In this document: one piece after another, positions 48,140 through 56,332 of the stretch | Layout: each line of letters begins with the position of its first letter | How positions within the stretch are numbered: position 1 is the first letter of the stretch | From: Roseovarius spongiae | GTDB lineage: Bacteria; Pseudomonadota; Alphaproteobacteria; Rhodobacterales; Rhodobacteraceae | Reading direction: 5' to 3' | NCBI RefSeq assembly: GCF_003651245.1 | Contig: NZ_RAPE01000001.1 | Coordinates: forward strand, 1,240,001-1,304,000 | DNA: 64,000 nucleotides | Notes under the pieces: generated by a model | The model's database searches: none | The model's input: the letters and a program-made list of their open reading frames with translations, nothing else | What the model was told of the DNA's origin: nothing | Translations under genes and position numbers: made by a program

Positions 48140-49204
48140 ATCGCCCGCGACGTTCTCGTCGTCGGGGCCGGGCCGACCGGGCTCACCGCCGCGGTCGAAT
48201 TGGCGCGGCGCGGCCATGTCCCCACCGTGATCGAGGCGCGCGACGGCCCTTCGCCATTGTCGCGCGCGGTGGGCATCCTGCCGCGCAGCATGCGGCTTCT
48301 CGAACCCTCTCGCGTTGCCGCCGCCATTCGGGCCGAGGCCGTCGCCGTGCCCCAGGTGATCTTTCACGTCGGTCCCAAGCCCATCGCGCGGATGCGGCTC
48401 GACCGCGCCCCTGACCCGGACGAGCGGCTCTTTGCGCTGCCGCAGGACCGCACCGAGGCGCATCTGCGCGCCGCGCTGGAGCGTTTCGGCGGGCGGGTCG
48501 CCTTTGCCACCGCCCTCGAGACGCTGGAAGAGCACGAGGGCGGCGTCACCGTGCGCATGAACGGGGCAGAGCGACGGTTCTCCCACGTCATCGGCGCGGA
48601 CGGCGCAGCCAGCGACGTGCGCGCTGCCCTCGGCATTCCCTTTGACGGCTACGACCTGCCCGACCGCTGGTCGATCGCCGATGTCGATGCCGAAGGCTGG
48701 CCCGATTCCGACTGCTTTCAGGGCTTCTTCCTCGAAGGCGGCGGCGCGGTGATCGTCGTGCCCCTTGGCGCGGGGCGGTTTCGCGTGATCTCGAACAGGC
48801 CCGACGCGCTTGCCGCGCTGCCCGTGCCGATGTCCGTTACCCGGACCCGGCGCGAGGGCGCCTTCACGATCCCCGTTCGGCAGGCGCGGCGCTACGGCGC
48901 GGGGCGCGTCTTTCTGGCCGGGGACGCCGCGCATGCGCATTCGCCGGTCGGCGGGCGGGGCATGAACCTCGGGATCGCGGGTGCGGCCGACCTTGCCGCG
49001 CGGCTCACCGAGGGCGGGCTCGGCGATTACCACGCCGTGCGCCATGCCGAGGGCGCGCGGGTGATCGCGCTGAGCGAACGCGCGCGCCGGGCGGTGATGG
49101 AAGGCAGCGCCCTGCGCCGCCGTCTCGTACGCCTCGGGATGCGGGCCGTGGCCGCGATCCCGCCGCTTGAGCGGCGCGTGGTAAGGCTGATCCTCGACGC
49201 CTGA
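48140..49204 (+). CDS. FAD-dependent monooxygenase (PHBH-like), unusual start
   Basis: About 354 residues counted from 48140. The dinucleotide-binding motif VVGAGPTGLTAAVELARRGH, the DG motif IGADGAASDVRAALG and the FAD-ribityl motif GRVFLAGDAAHAHSPVGGRG are all intact, so this is a complete class A flavoprotein hydroxylase. Yet there is no ATG, GTG or TTG between the preceding TAG (48134-48136) and the first motif; the first canonical start is a TTG at 48200, inside the Rossmann helix. I placed the start at an ATC (48140). Substrate unknown, perhaps an aromatic compound. Confidence 0.7.
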   Translation: MARDVLVVGAGPTGLTAAVELARRGHVPTVIEARDGPSPLSRAVGILPRSMRLLEPSRVAAAIRAEAVAVPQVIFHVGPKPIARMRLDRAPDPDERLFALPQDRTEAHLRAALERFGGRVAFATALETLEEHEGGVTVRMNGAERRFSHVIGADGAASDVRAALGIPFDGYDLPDRWSIADVDAEGWPDSDCFQGFFLEGGGAVIVVPLGAGRFRVISNRPDALAALPVPMSVTRTRREGAFTIPVRQARRYGAGRVFLAGDAAHAHSPVGGRGMNLGIAGAADLAARLTEGGLGDYHAVRHAEGARVIALSERARRAVMEGSALRRRLVRLGMRAVAAIPPLERRVVRLILDA

Positions 49205-49208
49205 GCGC

Positions 49209-50300
49209 CTAACCGGCGGGTGCGCGGAAATGCTTGCTGAGCTTCAGCCCCTGGCCCTGGTAGTTCGACGCCAGCGCCGCCCCGTAGAGCCGCTGAGGCA
49301 TCTGCGACATGCGTTCATAAACCAGCCGCCCGACGATCTGCCCATGTTCGAGCACGAAGGGCGCCTCGTGGCAACGCACCTCGAGCACCCCGCGCGAGCC
49401 GCCGCCGTCGGCGGAATGACCGAACCCCGGATCGAAGAACCCGGCGTAATGCACGCGGAATTCACCCACCATCGCGAGGTAGGGCGCCATCTCGGCGGCG
49501 CAGTTCGGCGGGATCGTGATCGCCTCTCGGCTGACGAGGATGTAGAACGCGCCGGGGTCGAGGATGATGCGCCCCTCGCGCGTGCGCAGTTCCTCCCAGT
49601 AGTCCGCCGGGTCGTAATGGGCGATCCTCTCGAGGTCGATCACCCCGGTATGCGGCTTGGCGCGATACCCGACGAGATCGCCGCGCGGCGGTTTCAGATC
49701 GACCGAGAAGCCAAGCCCCCCGGCGATCACCGCATCGTCCGAAACGATCGGCGTCGCGGCGTGCAGCTCGCGCAGATCGGCATCGGAAATCACCGTATCG
49801 CCGACGCGGAAGATCATCTGGTTGAGCATCTGCCCGGCCCGCACCACGACCGAGAAAGAGCGCGGGCAGATCTCGACATAAAGCTGGCCGCGATAGCCCT
49901 CCGGCACCCGGTCGAATTCGACCCCGTTATCGGTGATCACCCTTGTGAGCAAATCAAGCCGCCCGATCGAGGACTTGGCCGACGCCGCGCCAGATATGCC
50001 GGGCGCGAGCGCCAGGGATTCCATCAGCGGCACCACGTAGACGCAGCCCTTTTCCAGAACCGCGCCGCCGGTCAGGTCCATCTCGTGCATCTGGAAATCG
50101 ACCAGCCGGTCCGCCACCGTCGCGCTGCGCCCGGTCAGGAAGGACGCGCGGACCCGGTAGGCGATGTCCCCCAGCCGCAGATCGAGCGAGGCGGGCTGAA
50201 CCTGGCTGTCGGCGATCGGCGCGCCGGCCATGATCTGGCCATCCGCCATAAGCGACCGCATCTGGCTGTCCGAAAGCACGCCGTCGGGAAAATCAGTCAT
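49209..50300 (-). CDS. dcd: 2'-deoxycytidine 5'-triphosphate deaminase, long form
   Basis: 363 residues, about twice the length of E. coli Dcd (193). The N-terminal half has DSQVQPASLDLRLGD and the signature ASAKSSIGRLDLLTRVITD of the dUTPase/Dcd fold; the C-terminal half has a second related fold (AAEMAPYLAMVGEFRVHYAG, then ASNYQGQGLKLSKHF). This double form is usual in alphaproteobacteria. It deaminates dCTP to dUTP for dTMP synthesis. Downstream of tRNA-Pro in the same direction. Confidence 0.92.
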   Translation of the reverse strand: MTDFPDGVLSDSQMRSLMADGQIMAGAPIADSQVQPASLDLRLGDIAYRVRASFLTGRSATVADRLVDFQMHEMDLTGGAVLEKGCVYVVPLMESLALAPGISGAASAKSSIGRLDLLTRVITDNGVEFDRVPEGYRGQLYVEICPRSFSVVVRAGQMLNQMIFRVGDTVISDADLRELHAATPIVSDDAVIAGGLGFSVDLKPPRGDLVGYRAKPHTGVIDLERIAHYDPADYWEELRTREGRIILDPGAFYILVSREAITIPPNCAAEMAPYLAMVGEFRVHYAGFFDPGFGHSADGGGSRGVLEVRCHEAPFVLEHGQIVGRLVYERMSQMPQRLYGAALASNYQGQGLKLSKHFRAPAG

Positions 50301-50320
50301 CCGCCCCCCCCTGAAACACG

Positions 50321-50352
50321 AAACGCCCGCGGGCCGAGGCCGCCGGGCGTTT
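50321..50352 (-). terminator. Terminator of tRNA-Pro
   Basis: CGGGCGTTT (50344-50352) and AAACGCCCG (50321-50329) on the plus strand form a 9 bp stem. On the minus strand the hairpin is followed by TCGTGTTTC, so it probably ends the tRNA-Pro transcript before dcd. Confidence 0.7.
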
Positions 50353-50358
50353 GCGTAT

Positions 50359-50435
50359 TGGTCGGGCTAGCAGGACTCGAACCTGCGACCTTCCGTCCCC
50401 CAGACGGACGCGCTACCAGGCTGCGCCATAGCCCG
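50359..50435 (-). tRNA. tRNA-Pro (anticodon GGG)
   Basis: A 77-nt cloverleaf on the minus strand with 3' CCA. Acceptor CGGGCTA, D-arm GCGC...GCGC, anticodon stem TCCGT/ACGGA with loop CTGGGGG, T-arm GCAGG-TTCGAGT-CCTGC. Decodes CCC and CCT. Confidence 0.95.
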
Positions 50436-50498
50436 ACTTTGCGCGTTACATACCCGTTCTGCGTCCGGGGGCAAGGGGTAATTCCCAACTTTCGGGCC

Positions 50499-51488
50499 TC
50501 ACGCGCCGCGGTGGGGGCGGGATGTGTCCGTGAGCGTCCGAAGGCGCGCCGCGAGGTCCGCCAGCAGCGCCGCCTGTTCGGGGTCCGGCGTCCGCATGGC
50601 CGCAAGCGCGCTGAGCGCCGAAGGCTTGCCCGCGACCTCGTCATCGGCCGGGTCGGGCGGGGTGGTGATCGGTGCCGCGCGCGGCGGTTCGGGTCTCGCG
50701 GCTTGCGTCGGTTCCGGCTCGGGTGAGGCCGATGCAGCGTCTTCGTCGCGGTCGTCCCCGGCGGCGTCCGATTCGGCCCGCGCGGCGGCGGCGTCAGCAT
50801 CCGGCTTGGCCGGCTCTTCCGGCTTGGGCTCGTCGTTGCGCTCATCGAGGCTCTTTTGCAGGAAACCGGGCATCGCGGCGGATCCCGTGGGCCGCAGGAT
50901 CTTCGGCTTGGCCTTCTCTGGCCTGTCCGCTTCCTCCTCGGGCGCGGCGGTCTCCGCGACGGTCTCGGTCTCCTGAGCGGCGGCGGTTTCTTCGCGCGGG
51001 GCAGTCTCGTCTTCCTTCGCATCGCCCGCCGGATCGGCCGGCCTCTCCTCCGGCGTGTCGTCGCGCGCTGCTTCTTCCGGCGCGTCCTCGGCGGGCGCGC
51101 GCGGCTCGGTCTTGTCCCGATCGAAGTTCAGAACCTGTCCGCGCGGTTCATCCGGTTGCCCGGTCACGTCGAGCGCGATGCCGCTGATCGGCGCGTGATC
51201 CTCGGCGTCCAGGTCCAGCGGTTGCGAAAGCGCGGAAACTTCCTTCACGCCCTGTTCGCGAAGTATCTTCTGCACGCCCTTGATGGTCATGCCGTCCTCG
51301 TGCAGCAGCTTGCGGATGCCGCCCAGCAGCAGCATGTCGGCGGGCCGGTAGTAGCGCCGCCCGCCCGCGCGTTTCACGGGCTTCACCTGGGTGAACTTGC
51401 TTTCCCAGAACCGCAGCACATGCGCCGGAATCCCGAGCCACTCGGCCACTTCGCTGATCGTGCGGAAGGCGTCCGCGGACTTGGCCAT
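50499..51488 (-). CDS. MerR-family regulator with long acidic tail
   Basis: 329 residues. The N-terminal MerR helix-turn-helix covers about residues 10-80 ([20 protein letters not shown], then [20 protein letters not shown]). The remaining ~240 residues are highly acidic and Ala/Pro/Glu-rich, probably disordered, with short islands such as [20 protein letters not shown] and the C-terminal [14 protein letters not shown]. This is the MerR gene that commonly follows ihfA in alphaproteobacteria. Effector unknown. Confidence 0.85.
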   Translation of the reverse strand: MAKSADAFRTISEVAEWLGIPAHVLRFWESKFTQVKPVKRAGGRRYYRPADMLLLGGIRKLLHEDGMTIKGVQKILREQGVKEVSALSQPLDLDAEDHAPISGIALDVTGQPDEPRGQVLNFDRDKTEPRAPAEDAPEEAARDDTPEERPADPAGDAKEDETAPREETAAAQETETVAETAAPEEEADRPEKAKPKILRPTGSAAMPGFLQKSLDERNDEPKPEEPAKPDADAAAARAESDAAGDDRDEDAASASPEPEPTQAARPEPPRAAPITTPPDPADDEVAGKPSALSALAAMRTPDPEQAALLADLAARLRTLTDTSRPHRGA

Positions 51489-51498
51489 GCTATGGTCC

Positions 51499-51801
51499 TC
51501 AACGTCTGTTGCCGGCGGCCACGCGATCTTTCATGAGATGCGAGGGGCGGAAGGTCAGCACGCGCCGGGGCTTGATCGGCACTTCCTCGCCGGTTTTCGG
51601 ATTGCGCCCGATCCGTGCGGATTTATCTCGCACCGAGAACGTGCCGAAGGACGAAATCTTGACCTGTTCGCCGCGCACCAGCGCATCCGAGATATGTTCC
51701 AACACGCTTTCGACCAATTGCCCGGAATCGTTGCGCGACAGGCCGACTTCGCGAAAGATCGCTTCGCTCAGGTCCATACGCGTCAGTGTCTTGTCGCTCA
51801 T
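51499..51801 (-). CDS. ihfA: Integration host factor subunit alpha
   Basis: 100 residues, the HU/IHF fold. [41 protein letters not shown] and [20 protein letters not shown], with the intercalating Pro of the arm. IHF bends DNA. I chose the ATG at 51799-51801; an in-frame start at 51828 adds nine residues and is unlikely. Co-directional with fabH and merR. Confidence 0.95.
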   Translation of the reverse strand: MSDKTLTRMDLSEAIFREVGLSRNDSGQLVESVLEHISDALVRGEQVKISSFGTFSVRDKSARIGRNPKTGEEVPIKPRRVLTFRPSHLMKDRVAAGNRR

Positions 51802-51910
51802 CCCGTCCCCCCCGTTTATTTCGCTCACTTTAGGGGCGAAGGAATTTCAGAGTCAATATCAACGGCTTGTCCGGGCCTTGTCGCCCGCTGGTTTCAGTGG
51901 TTTCGCACAG

Positions 51911-52885
51911 CTACCAGCGCAGCGCCACCGCGCCCCATGCAAGCCCGCCGCCAATGGCTTCGCTCAGGATCAGGTCGCCGCGCCTGATCCGCCCGTCCGC
52001 GACCCCCACCGACAGCGCCAGCGGGATCGACGCGGCCGAGGTGTTGCCGTGGTCCTGTACCGTCAGGATCACCCGCTCCATTGGCAGGCCGAGCTTCCTC
52101 GCCGTGCCCGCAATGATGCGGATATTGGCCTGGTGCGGCACGATCCAGTCGACATCCGCATGCCCGAGGCCGCAGCGCTCAAGCGCGGTCGTCGCGGTGC
52201 TCGCCAGCTTGTCCACCGCCTGCCGGAACAACGGGTTGCCCTGCATCCGCAGCTTGCCCGCCGTGCCCGTCGTGCCGACCCCGCCATCGACGTAGAGCAT
52301 GTCGCGATACCGCCCGTCCGAATGCAGATCCGTGGCGAGGATGCCGCGATCATCAGATGTGCCGTCGCCTGTCCCGGCCTCGAGGATCAGCGCGCCCGCG
52401 CCGTCGCCGAACAGAACGCAGGTTGAGCGATCGGTCCAGTCCATGATGCGGCTGAAGGTCTCCGCGCCGATCACCATGATCCGGTCCGCCTGGCCCGCGA
52501 CGATCAGCGCGTTGGCGTTGCAGAGCGCATAAACGAATCCCGCGCAGACCGCCTGCACGTCGAAGGCGTAACCGCGGGTCATGCCAAGCCGGCTCTGCAC
52601 CATGGTGGCGACCGAAGGAAAGGTCAGGTCTGGCGTCGAGGTGGCGACGATGATCGCGTCGAGATCGTCCGCCGCCAACCCTGCATGATCGAGCGCGGCG
52701 CGCGCGGCTTCGGTCGCGAGGTCGGATGTCGTCTGATCGTCGGCGGCGAAGCGCCGCCGCTCGATCCCCGACCGGGTGCGGATCCATTCGTCCGTGGTGT
52801 CGAGCGTCGCTTCGAACTCGGCGTTAGGAACCACCCGCTCGGGCAGGTAATGCCCGATCCCGCGGGCCACGGCGCGTCTGGTCAT
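51911..52885 (-). CDS. fabH: 3-oxoacyl-ACP synthase III
   Basis: 324 residues. It starts fatty acid synthesis by joining acetyl-CoA and malonyl-ACP. The catalytic triad is Cys114 (DVQAVCAGFVYAL), the His of PHQANIRII and the Asn of HGNTSAASIPLAL. It overlaps plsX by ATGA and precedes ihfA by 109 bp. Confidence 0.97.
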   Translation of the reverse strand: MTRRAVARGIGHYLPERVVPNAEFEATLDTTDEWIRTRSGIERRRFAADDQTTSDLATEAARAALDHAGLAADDLDAIIVATSTPDLTFPSVATMVQSRLGMTRGYAFDVQAVCAGFVYALCNANALIVAGQADRIMVIGAETFSRIMDWTDRSTCVLFGDGAGALILEAGTGDGTSDDRGILATDLHSDGRYRDMLYVDGGVGTTGTAGKLRMQGNPLFRQAVDKLASTATTALERCGLGHADVDWIVPHQANIRIIAGTARKLGLPMERVILTVQDHGNTSAASIPLALSVGVADGRIRRGDLILSEAIGGGLAWGAVALRW

Positions 52886-53982
52886 GATGTCCCACCGTCA
52901 TCGTCGGAACTCGCATCCTGCGGGGGCAGGGCGGCGGATGCAACCCGCGCGGCGAGCTTTTGGGAAAACCCGCTCTGCGCCAGCTGGAAGGCGAGCTTGA
53001 CGGCCGCCGACACGCCGGTCGGGTCGGCGGCGCCGTGGGATTTCACGACCGTGCCGTTCAGTCCGAGAAAGACGCCGCCATTCACGCGGCGCGGGTCGAT
53101 CCGCTTCTTCAGCCGTTGCAGCGAGGTATAGGCGAGAACCGAGGCGAGCCTCGAGAGCGGCGAATAGGCGAAGGCGTCGCGCAGCCGCTCGGCGATCATC
53201 GTCGCGGTGCCTTCGCCGGTCTTGAGAGCGACGTTGCCGGTGAACCCGTCGGTCACGATCACGTCGCAGGTGTCGCCGGGCAGGTCGCGCCCCTCGACGA
53301 AGCCGACGAATTCGAAATCCGAGGTCTGCGCATTGGCCGCGATGAGGTCATGCGCCTCGCGCAGTTCGGCGCGGCCCTTGTGTTCCTCGGTGCCCACGTT
53401 GAGCAGCCCGATGCGCGGGCGCGCGACGCCGAATCCGTTGCGCGCATAGGAGGTGCCCATGAGCGCGTATTGCATGAGGTCCTTGGCGTCCGCGCGGATG
53501 TCGGCGCCGCCGTCGAGCAGCACGTTGAACCCCTGCGGATTGCGCGAGGGCCACATCACCGCGATGGCGGGGCGATAGATGCCGGGCAGGCGGCGCAGGC
53601 GCAGCACGCTCATCATCATCAGCGCGCCGGTATTGCCGCAGGAGACGCAGACCGTCGCCTCGCCGTTGCGCACCGATTCGAGCGCCGACCACATCGAGGT
53701 GCCCTTGCCGTGGCGCATGACGTGGCTCGGCTTGTCGTCCATCGACACCACGTCGGGGGCGTCGCGGATCTCGGTGCAGTCGGCCAGATGGCGGCGCTTG
53801 GCGACGAGGCGCTCGAGCTCATCCCGGCGGCCGTGCAGGATGAAGCCGATATCGGGGTTCTTCTTAGCCGAATGCGCGATTCCCGCGACGACCGTGGCCG
53901 CCCCGTGATCGCCGCCCATCGCATCGACGGAAATGACGATACGCCCGGCACCCGCCTTGGTCTGATCGGGATGCGCGGTCAT
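52882..53982 (-). CDS. plsX: Phosphate acyltransferase PlsX
   Basis: 366 residues. ISVDAMGGDHGAATVVAGIA is diagnostic, as are SCGNTGALMMMSVLRL and NVGTEEHKGRAEL with VTDGFTGNVALKTGEG. PlsX forms acyl-phosphate from acyl-ACP for phospholipid synthesis. The C-terminal tail of about 15 residues is Asp/Ser-rich. It lies 53 bp after rpmF. Confidence 0.96.
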   Translation of the reverse strand: MTAHPDQTKAGAGRIVISVDAMGGDHGAATVVAGIAHSAKKNPDIGFILHGRRDELERLVAKRRHLADCTEIRDAPDVVSMDDKPSHVMRHGKGTSMWSALESVRNGEATVCVSCGNTGALMMMSVLRLRRLPGIYRPAIAVMWPSRNPQGFNVLLDGGADIRADAKDLMQYALMGTSYARNGFGVARPRIGLLNVGTEEHKGRAELREAHDLIAANAQTSDFEFVGFVEGRDLPGDTCDVIVTDGFTGNVALKTGEGTATMIAERLRDAFAYSPLSRLASVLAYTSLQRLKKRIDPRRVNGGVFLGLNGTVVKSHGAADPTGVSAAVKLAFQLAQSGFSQKLAARVASAALPPQDASSDDDGGTS

Positions 53983-54035
53983 CGGTTCGGTTCATCCTTT
54001 GCGGAAGACCCCTTGCGTGGTCAGGCGGCGCGGCG

Positions 54036-54242
54036 TCAGGCCGCGTCTTCGTCGAGGTCGATCTCGTCCGCCATCACCACCACCTCGCGGTCGGCGTAGT
54101 GGCCGCAGGCCACGCAGACGTGATGCGGACGTTTGAGTTCGCCGCAGTTGGGGCACTCATTCGGGTTCGCCCCGCTGAGCGAGTCATGCGCGCGGCGGTT
54201 GTTGCGGCGCGATTTCGATACTTTGTTCTGCTGGACGGCCAT
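54036..54242 (-). CDS. rpmF: Large ribosomal subunit protein bL32
   Basis: 68 residues. [20 protein letters not shown] and a zinc ribbon with Cys30, Cys33, Cys43 and Cys46 ([18 protein letters not shown]). The C-terminus is longer than in E. coli, as usual in alphaproteobacteria. Followed by plsX and fabH, the classical lipid-ribosome operon. Confidence 0.97.
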   Translation of the reverse strand: MAVQQNKVSKSRRNNRRAHDSLSGANPNECPNCGELKRPHHVCVACGHYADREVVVMADEIDLDEDAA

Positions 54243-54398
54243 TGCTGCGATCCTGTTTTCCTGAGGCCGGCGAAGGCCTGTTACACGAGCATTCCCGCGG
54301 CTCTTAATCCGTCCAGAGCCGCCGGTTCAACCCCAAATTCCGGTGGAACGCCGAAAATACAACGAAACCGCGCGAGAGCAAGCGGATTCTCGCGCCGC

Positions 54399-54953
54399 TC
54401 ATTCTTCTTTCCCGAGTTTCCCGCGAAGCGCGGCCAGCCCCGCGAACGGCTTGAGATCGGCGTCGCGCAACGGCTCGGCCCCCGGCGGGGCAACCACGGT
54501 TTCGCCCAGTTCGACGCCGGGCGCACGCGGGTAGTCCGGCAGCGCCAGCGCCAGCGCCTCGGCCATGATCTGCCCAAGATCCACGGTCGCGCCAAGCGGC
54601 TCGATCGTGTCGTCCTCGGGCATCTCGACCTCGTCCTCGCCCTGCGGGGCGTCCGGCATGTCGGCCAGGAAACGCCGGGTCACGGGGACTTCGATCCGCG
54701 TCGTGACGGGTTCGAGCGTGACGACGCAGGGCTGAACCACAGTCGCGCCGAGCGTGCCGTCGAGTCGCCAGTCGCGCCCGCCCTCGGGGGCGAGCGCGCC
54801 CTCGAATCTCAGCTTGCGGATCGCGAGGATATCGAGCGCGCGCGTCAGCGCCTCCCGCGCGGTCCCGTCCGGGACAAGCGAGAACTGCGTCGCGCGGCGC
54901 TGGCGCAGATCGTTGATGCGCAGTATCTCGTCGGTTTTCGGGCTGTCGGTCAT
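54399..54953 (-). CDS. yceD: DUF177 / YceD family protein
   Basis: 184 residues, from the ATG at 54951-54953. The pattern LEPVTTRIEVPVTRRFLAD, an acidic insert and DLGQIMAEALALALPDYPRA is typical of YceD/DUF177, whose gene nearly always precedes rpmF; the plant homologue acts in 23S rRNA accumulation. It has a single conserved cysteine (VVQPCVVTLEPV). The 156 bp to rpmF may hold an rpmF promoter. Divergent from bamE. Confidence 0.9.
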   Translation of the reverse strand: MTDSPKTDEILRINDLRQRRATQFSLVPDGTAREALTRALDILAIRKLRFEGALAPEGGRDWRLDGTLGATVVQPCVVTLEPVTTRIEVPVTRRFLADMPDAPQGEDEVEMPEDDTIEPLGATVDLGQIMAEALALALPDYPRAPGVELGETVVAPPGAEPLRDADLKPFAGLAALRGKLGKEE

Positions 54954-55043
54954 GATGCGCAGATCTATCCTTTCTTGAACCTCGCGGCCACCTTGTTGTA
55001 AGCCGGATAAAAGGCGGATCGGGCGGGGATCAAGAGGGTGAAG

Positions 55044-55496
55044 ATGATTGGGTTGAAAAACATGCTGCGCGCCGCATGCCTCGTGGCGGGTGTGGGCGCG
55101 CTGACCGCCTGCACTTCGGTCTACCGCAATCACGGCTACGTGCCGCCGCAGGAGGATCTGTCGCAGCTCGCCGTCGGCGTCGACAGCCGCGCCACGGTGG
55201 ATGACGTGATCGGCGCGCCCTCGGCCGCGGGCCTGTTGAGCGACGGCGACTACTACTACGTGCGCAGCCGCATCCGCCATTTCGGCATGAAGCGGCCCGA
55301 GGTGGTCGAACGCAAGGTGCTCGCCATCAGCTTCGACGGCAGCGACACCATCGCCAATATCGAGACCTTCAGCCTGCGCGACGGCAATGTCGTGCCGCTG
55401 ACCCGGCGGGTCACCGATTCCTCGGTCGCCGGCAAGGGCTTCCTCAAGCAGATGATGGACAATTTCGGCAATATCGACCCGAGCCAGCTTTTCTGA
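55044..55496 (+). CDS. bamE: Outer membrane assembly lipoprotein BamE
   Basis: 150 residues. Lipoprotein signal with lipobox LTAC near residue 21, then the SmpA/OmlA fold (VGVDSRATVDDVIGAPSAAG, YYYVRSRIRHFG). BamE supports the BAM complex that inserts outer-membrane proteins. An in-frame GTG at 55038 is an alternative start two codons upstream. Commonly found beside yceD-rpmF in alphaproteobacteria. Confidence 0.9.
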   Translation: MIGLKNMLRAACLVAGVGALTACTSVYRNHGYVPPQEDLSQLAVGVDSRATVDDVIGAPSAAGLLSDGDYYYVRSRIRHFGMKRPEVVERKVLAISFDGSDTIANIETFSLRDGNVVPLTRRVTDSSVAGKGFLKQMMDNFGNIDPSQLF

Positions 55497-55572
55497 GCGC
55501 GCGCGGAATGGCGTTTCCGGTCTGCACAAGACCCGCGGTTGCGCTATCCTGAACGCGTACGAGGAGCCGCCA

Positions 55573-56301
55573 ATGCCGAATCGGCGCTACAAGGCCCGGA
55601 CGAGCCGCGCGCCGGATGACGTGCGCGCCGCGCAACGCCTGCGCGCCCGCGCCTTCGGTCCGGGCGAGCCGGAAGAGGGCGACGCGTTCGACGCGCGCTG
55701 CGCGCATGTCCTTGTCGAAGACCAGAGCGACGGGCGGCTGGTCTGCTGCTTTCGCATGCTCCCGCTCGCCGACGGGACCGGGATCGCGCAGAGCTACGCC
55801 GCGCAATACTACGACCTCTCCGCGCTCGAGGGGTTCGGCGGCCCGATGGTCGAGATCGGCCGCTTCTGCCTCGATCCCGACCATCACGACCCGGACATCC
55901 TGCGCGTCGCCTGGGCGGCGATGACGCGCCACGTGGACGACCACGGCGTTCGGCTGCTCTTCGGGTGTTCCTCCTTCAAGGGCACGGACGAGGCGGGCTA
56001 CCTCGACGCCTTCGCCATGCTCGGGGACCGCCATCTCGCGCCGCAACGCTGGCTGCCGCGCGCCCGCGCGCCGCAGGTGTTCCGCTTTGCGCAGCTGTTG
56101 CGCGGACGCAGGACGGATTACCGGCTGGCCATGCTGCGCATGCCGCCCTTGCTGCGCACCTATCTCGCGATGGGCGGCTGGGTGAGCGATCATGCGGTGG
56201 TGGACCGGCAGATGAACACGCTGCACGTCTTCACCGGGGTCGAGATCGCCGCCATCCCCGCCGCGCGCAAGCGGCTGCTGCGGGCGATGGCGGCCTCTTG
56301 A
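55573..56301 (+). CDS. OlsB-like N-acyltransferase, possibly glutamine lipid synthase GlsB
   Basis: 242 residues after a GAGGAG site. Paralogue of OlsB at 1372-2151: AAQRLRARAFG, MVEIGRFCLDPDHHDPDILR, LLFGCSSFKGTD and LLRTYLAMGGWVSDHAVVD correspond to OlsB positions. In Roseobacters a second OlsB relative, GlsB, makes glutamine-containing aminolipids together with OlsA; this gene is a candidate, but the amino acid specificity cannot be read from sequence. It has no adjacent O-acyltransferase. Located between bamE and the ABC-F gene. Confidence 0.72.
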   Translation: MPNRRYKARTSRAPDDVRAAQRLRARAFGPGEPEEGDAFDARCAHVLVEDQSDGRLVCCFRMLPLADGTGIAQSYAAQYYDLSALEGFGGPMVEIGRFCLDPDHHDPDILRVAWAAMTRHVDDHGVRLLFGCSSFKGTDEAGYLDAFAMLGDRHLAPQRWLPRARAPQVFRFAQLLRGRRTDYRLAMLRMPPLLRTYLAMGGWVSDHAVVDRQMNTLHVFTGVEIAAIPAARKRLLRAMAAS

Positions 56302-56332
56302 CGCGCAGGGTGGCGCGGGATAGCCCGCCGGC

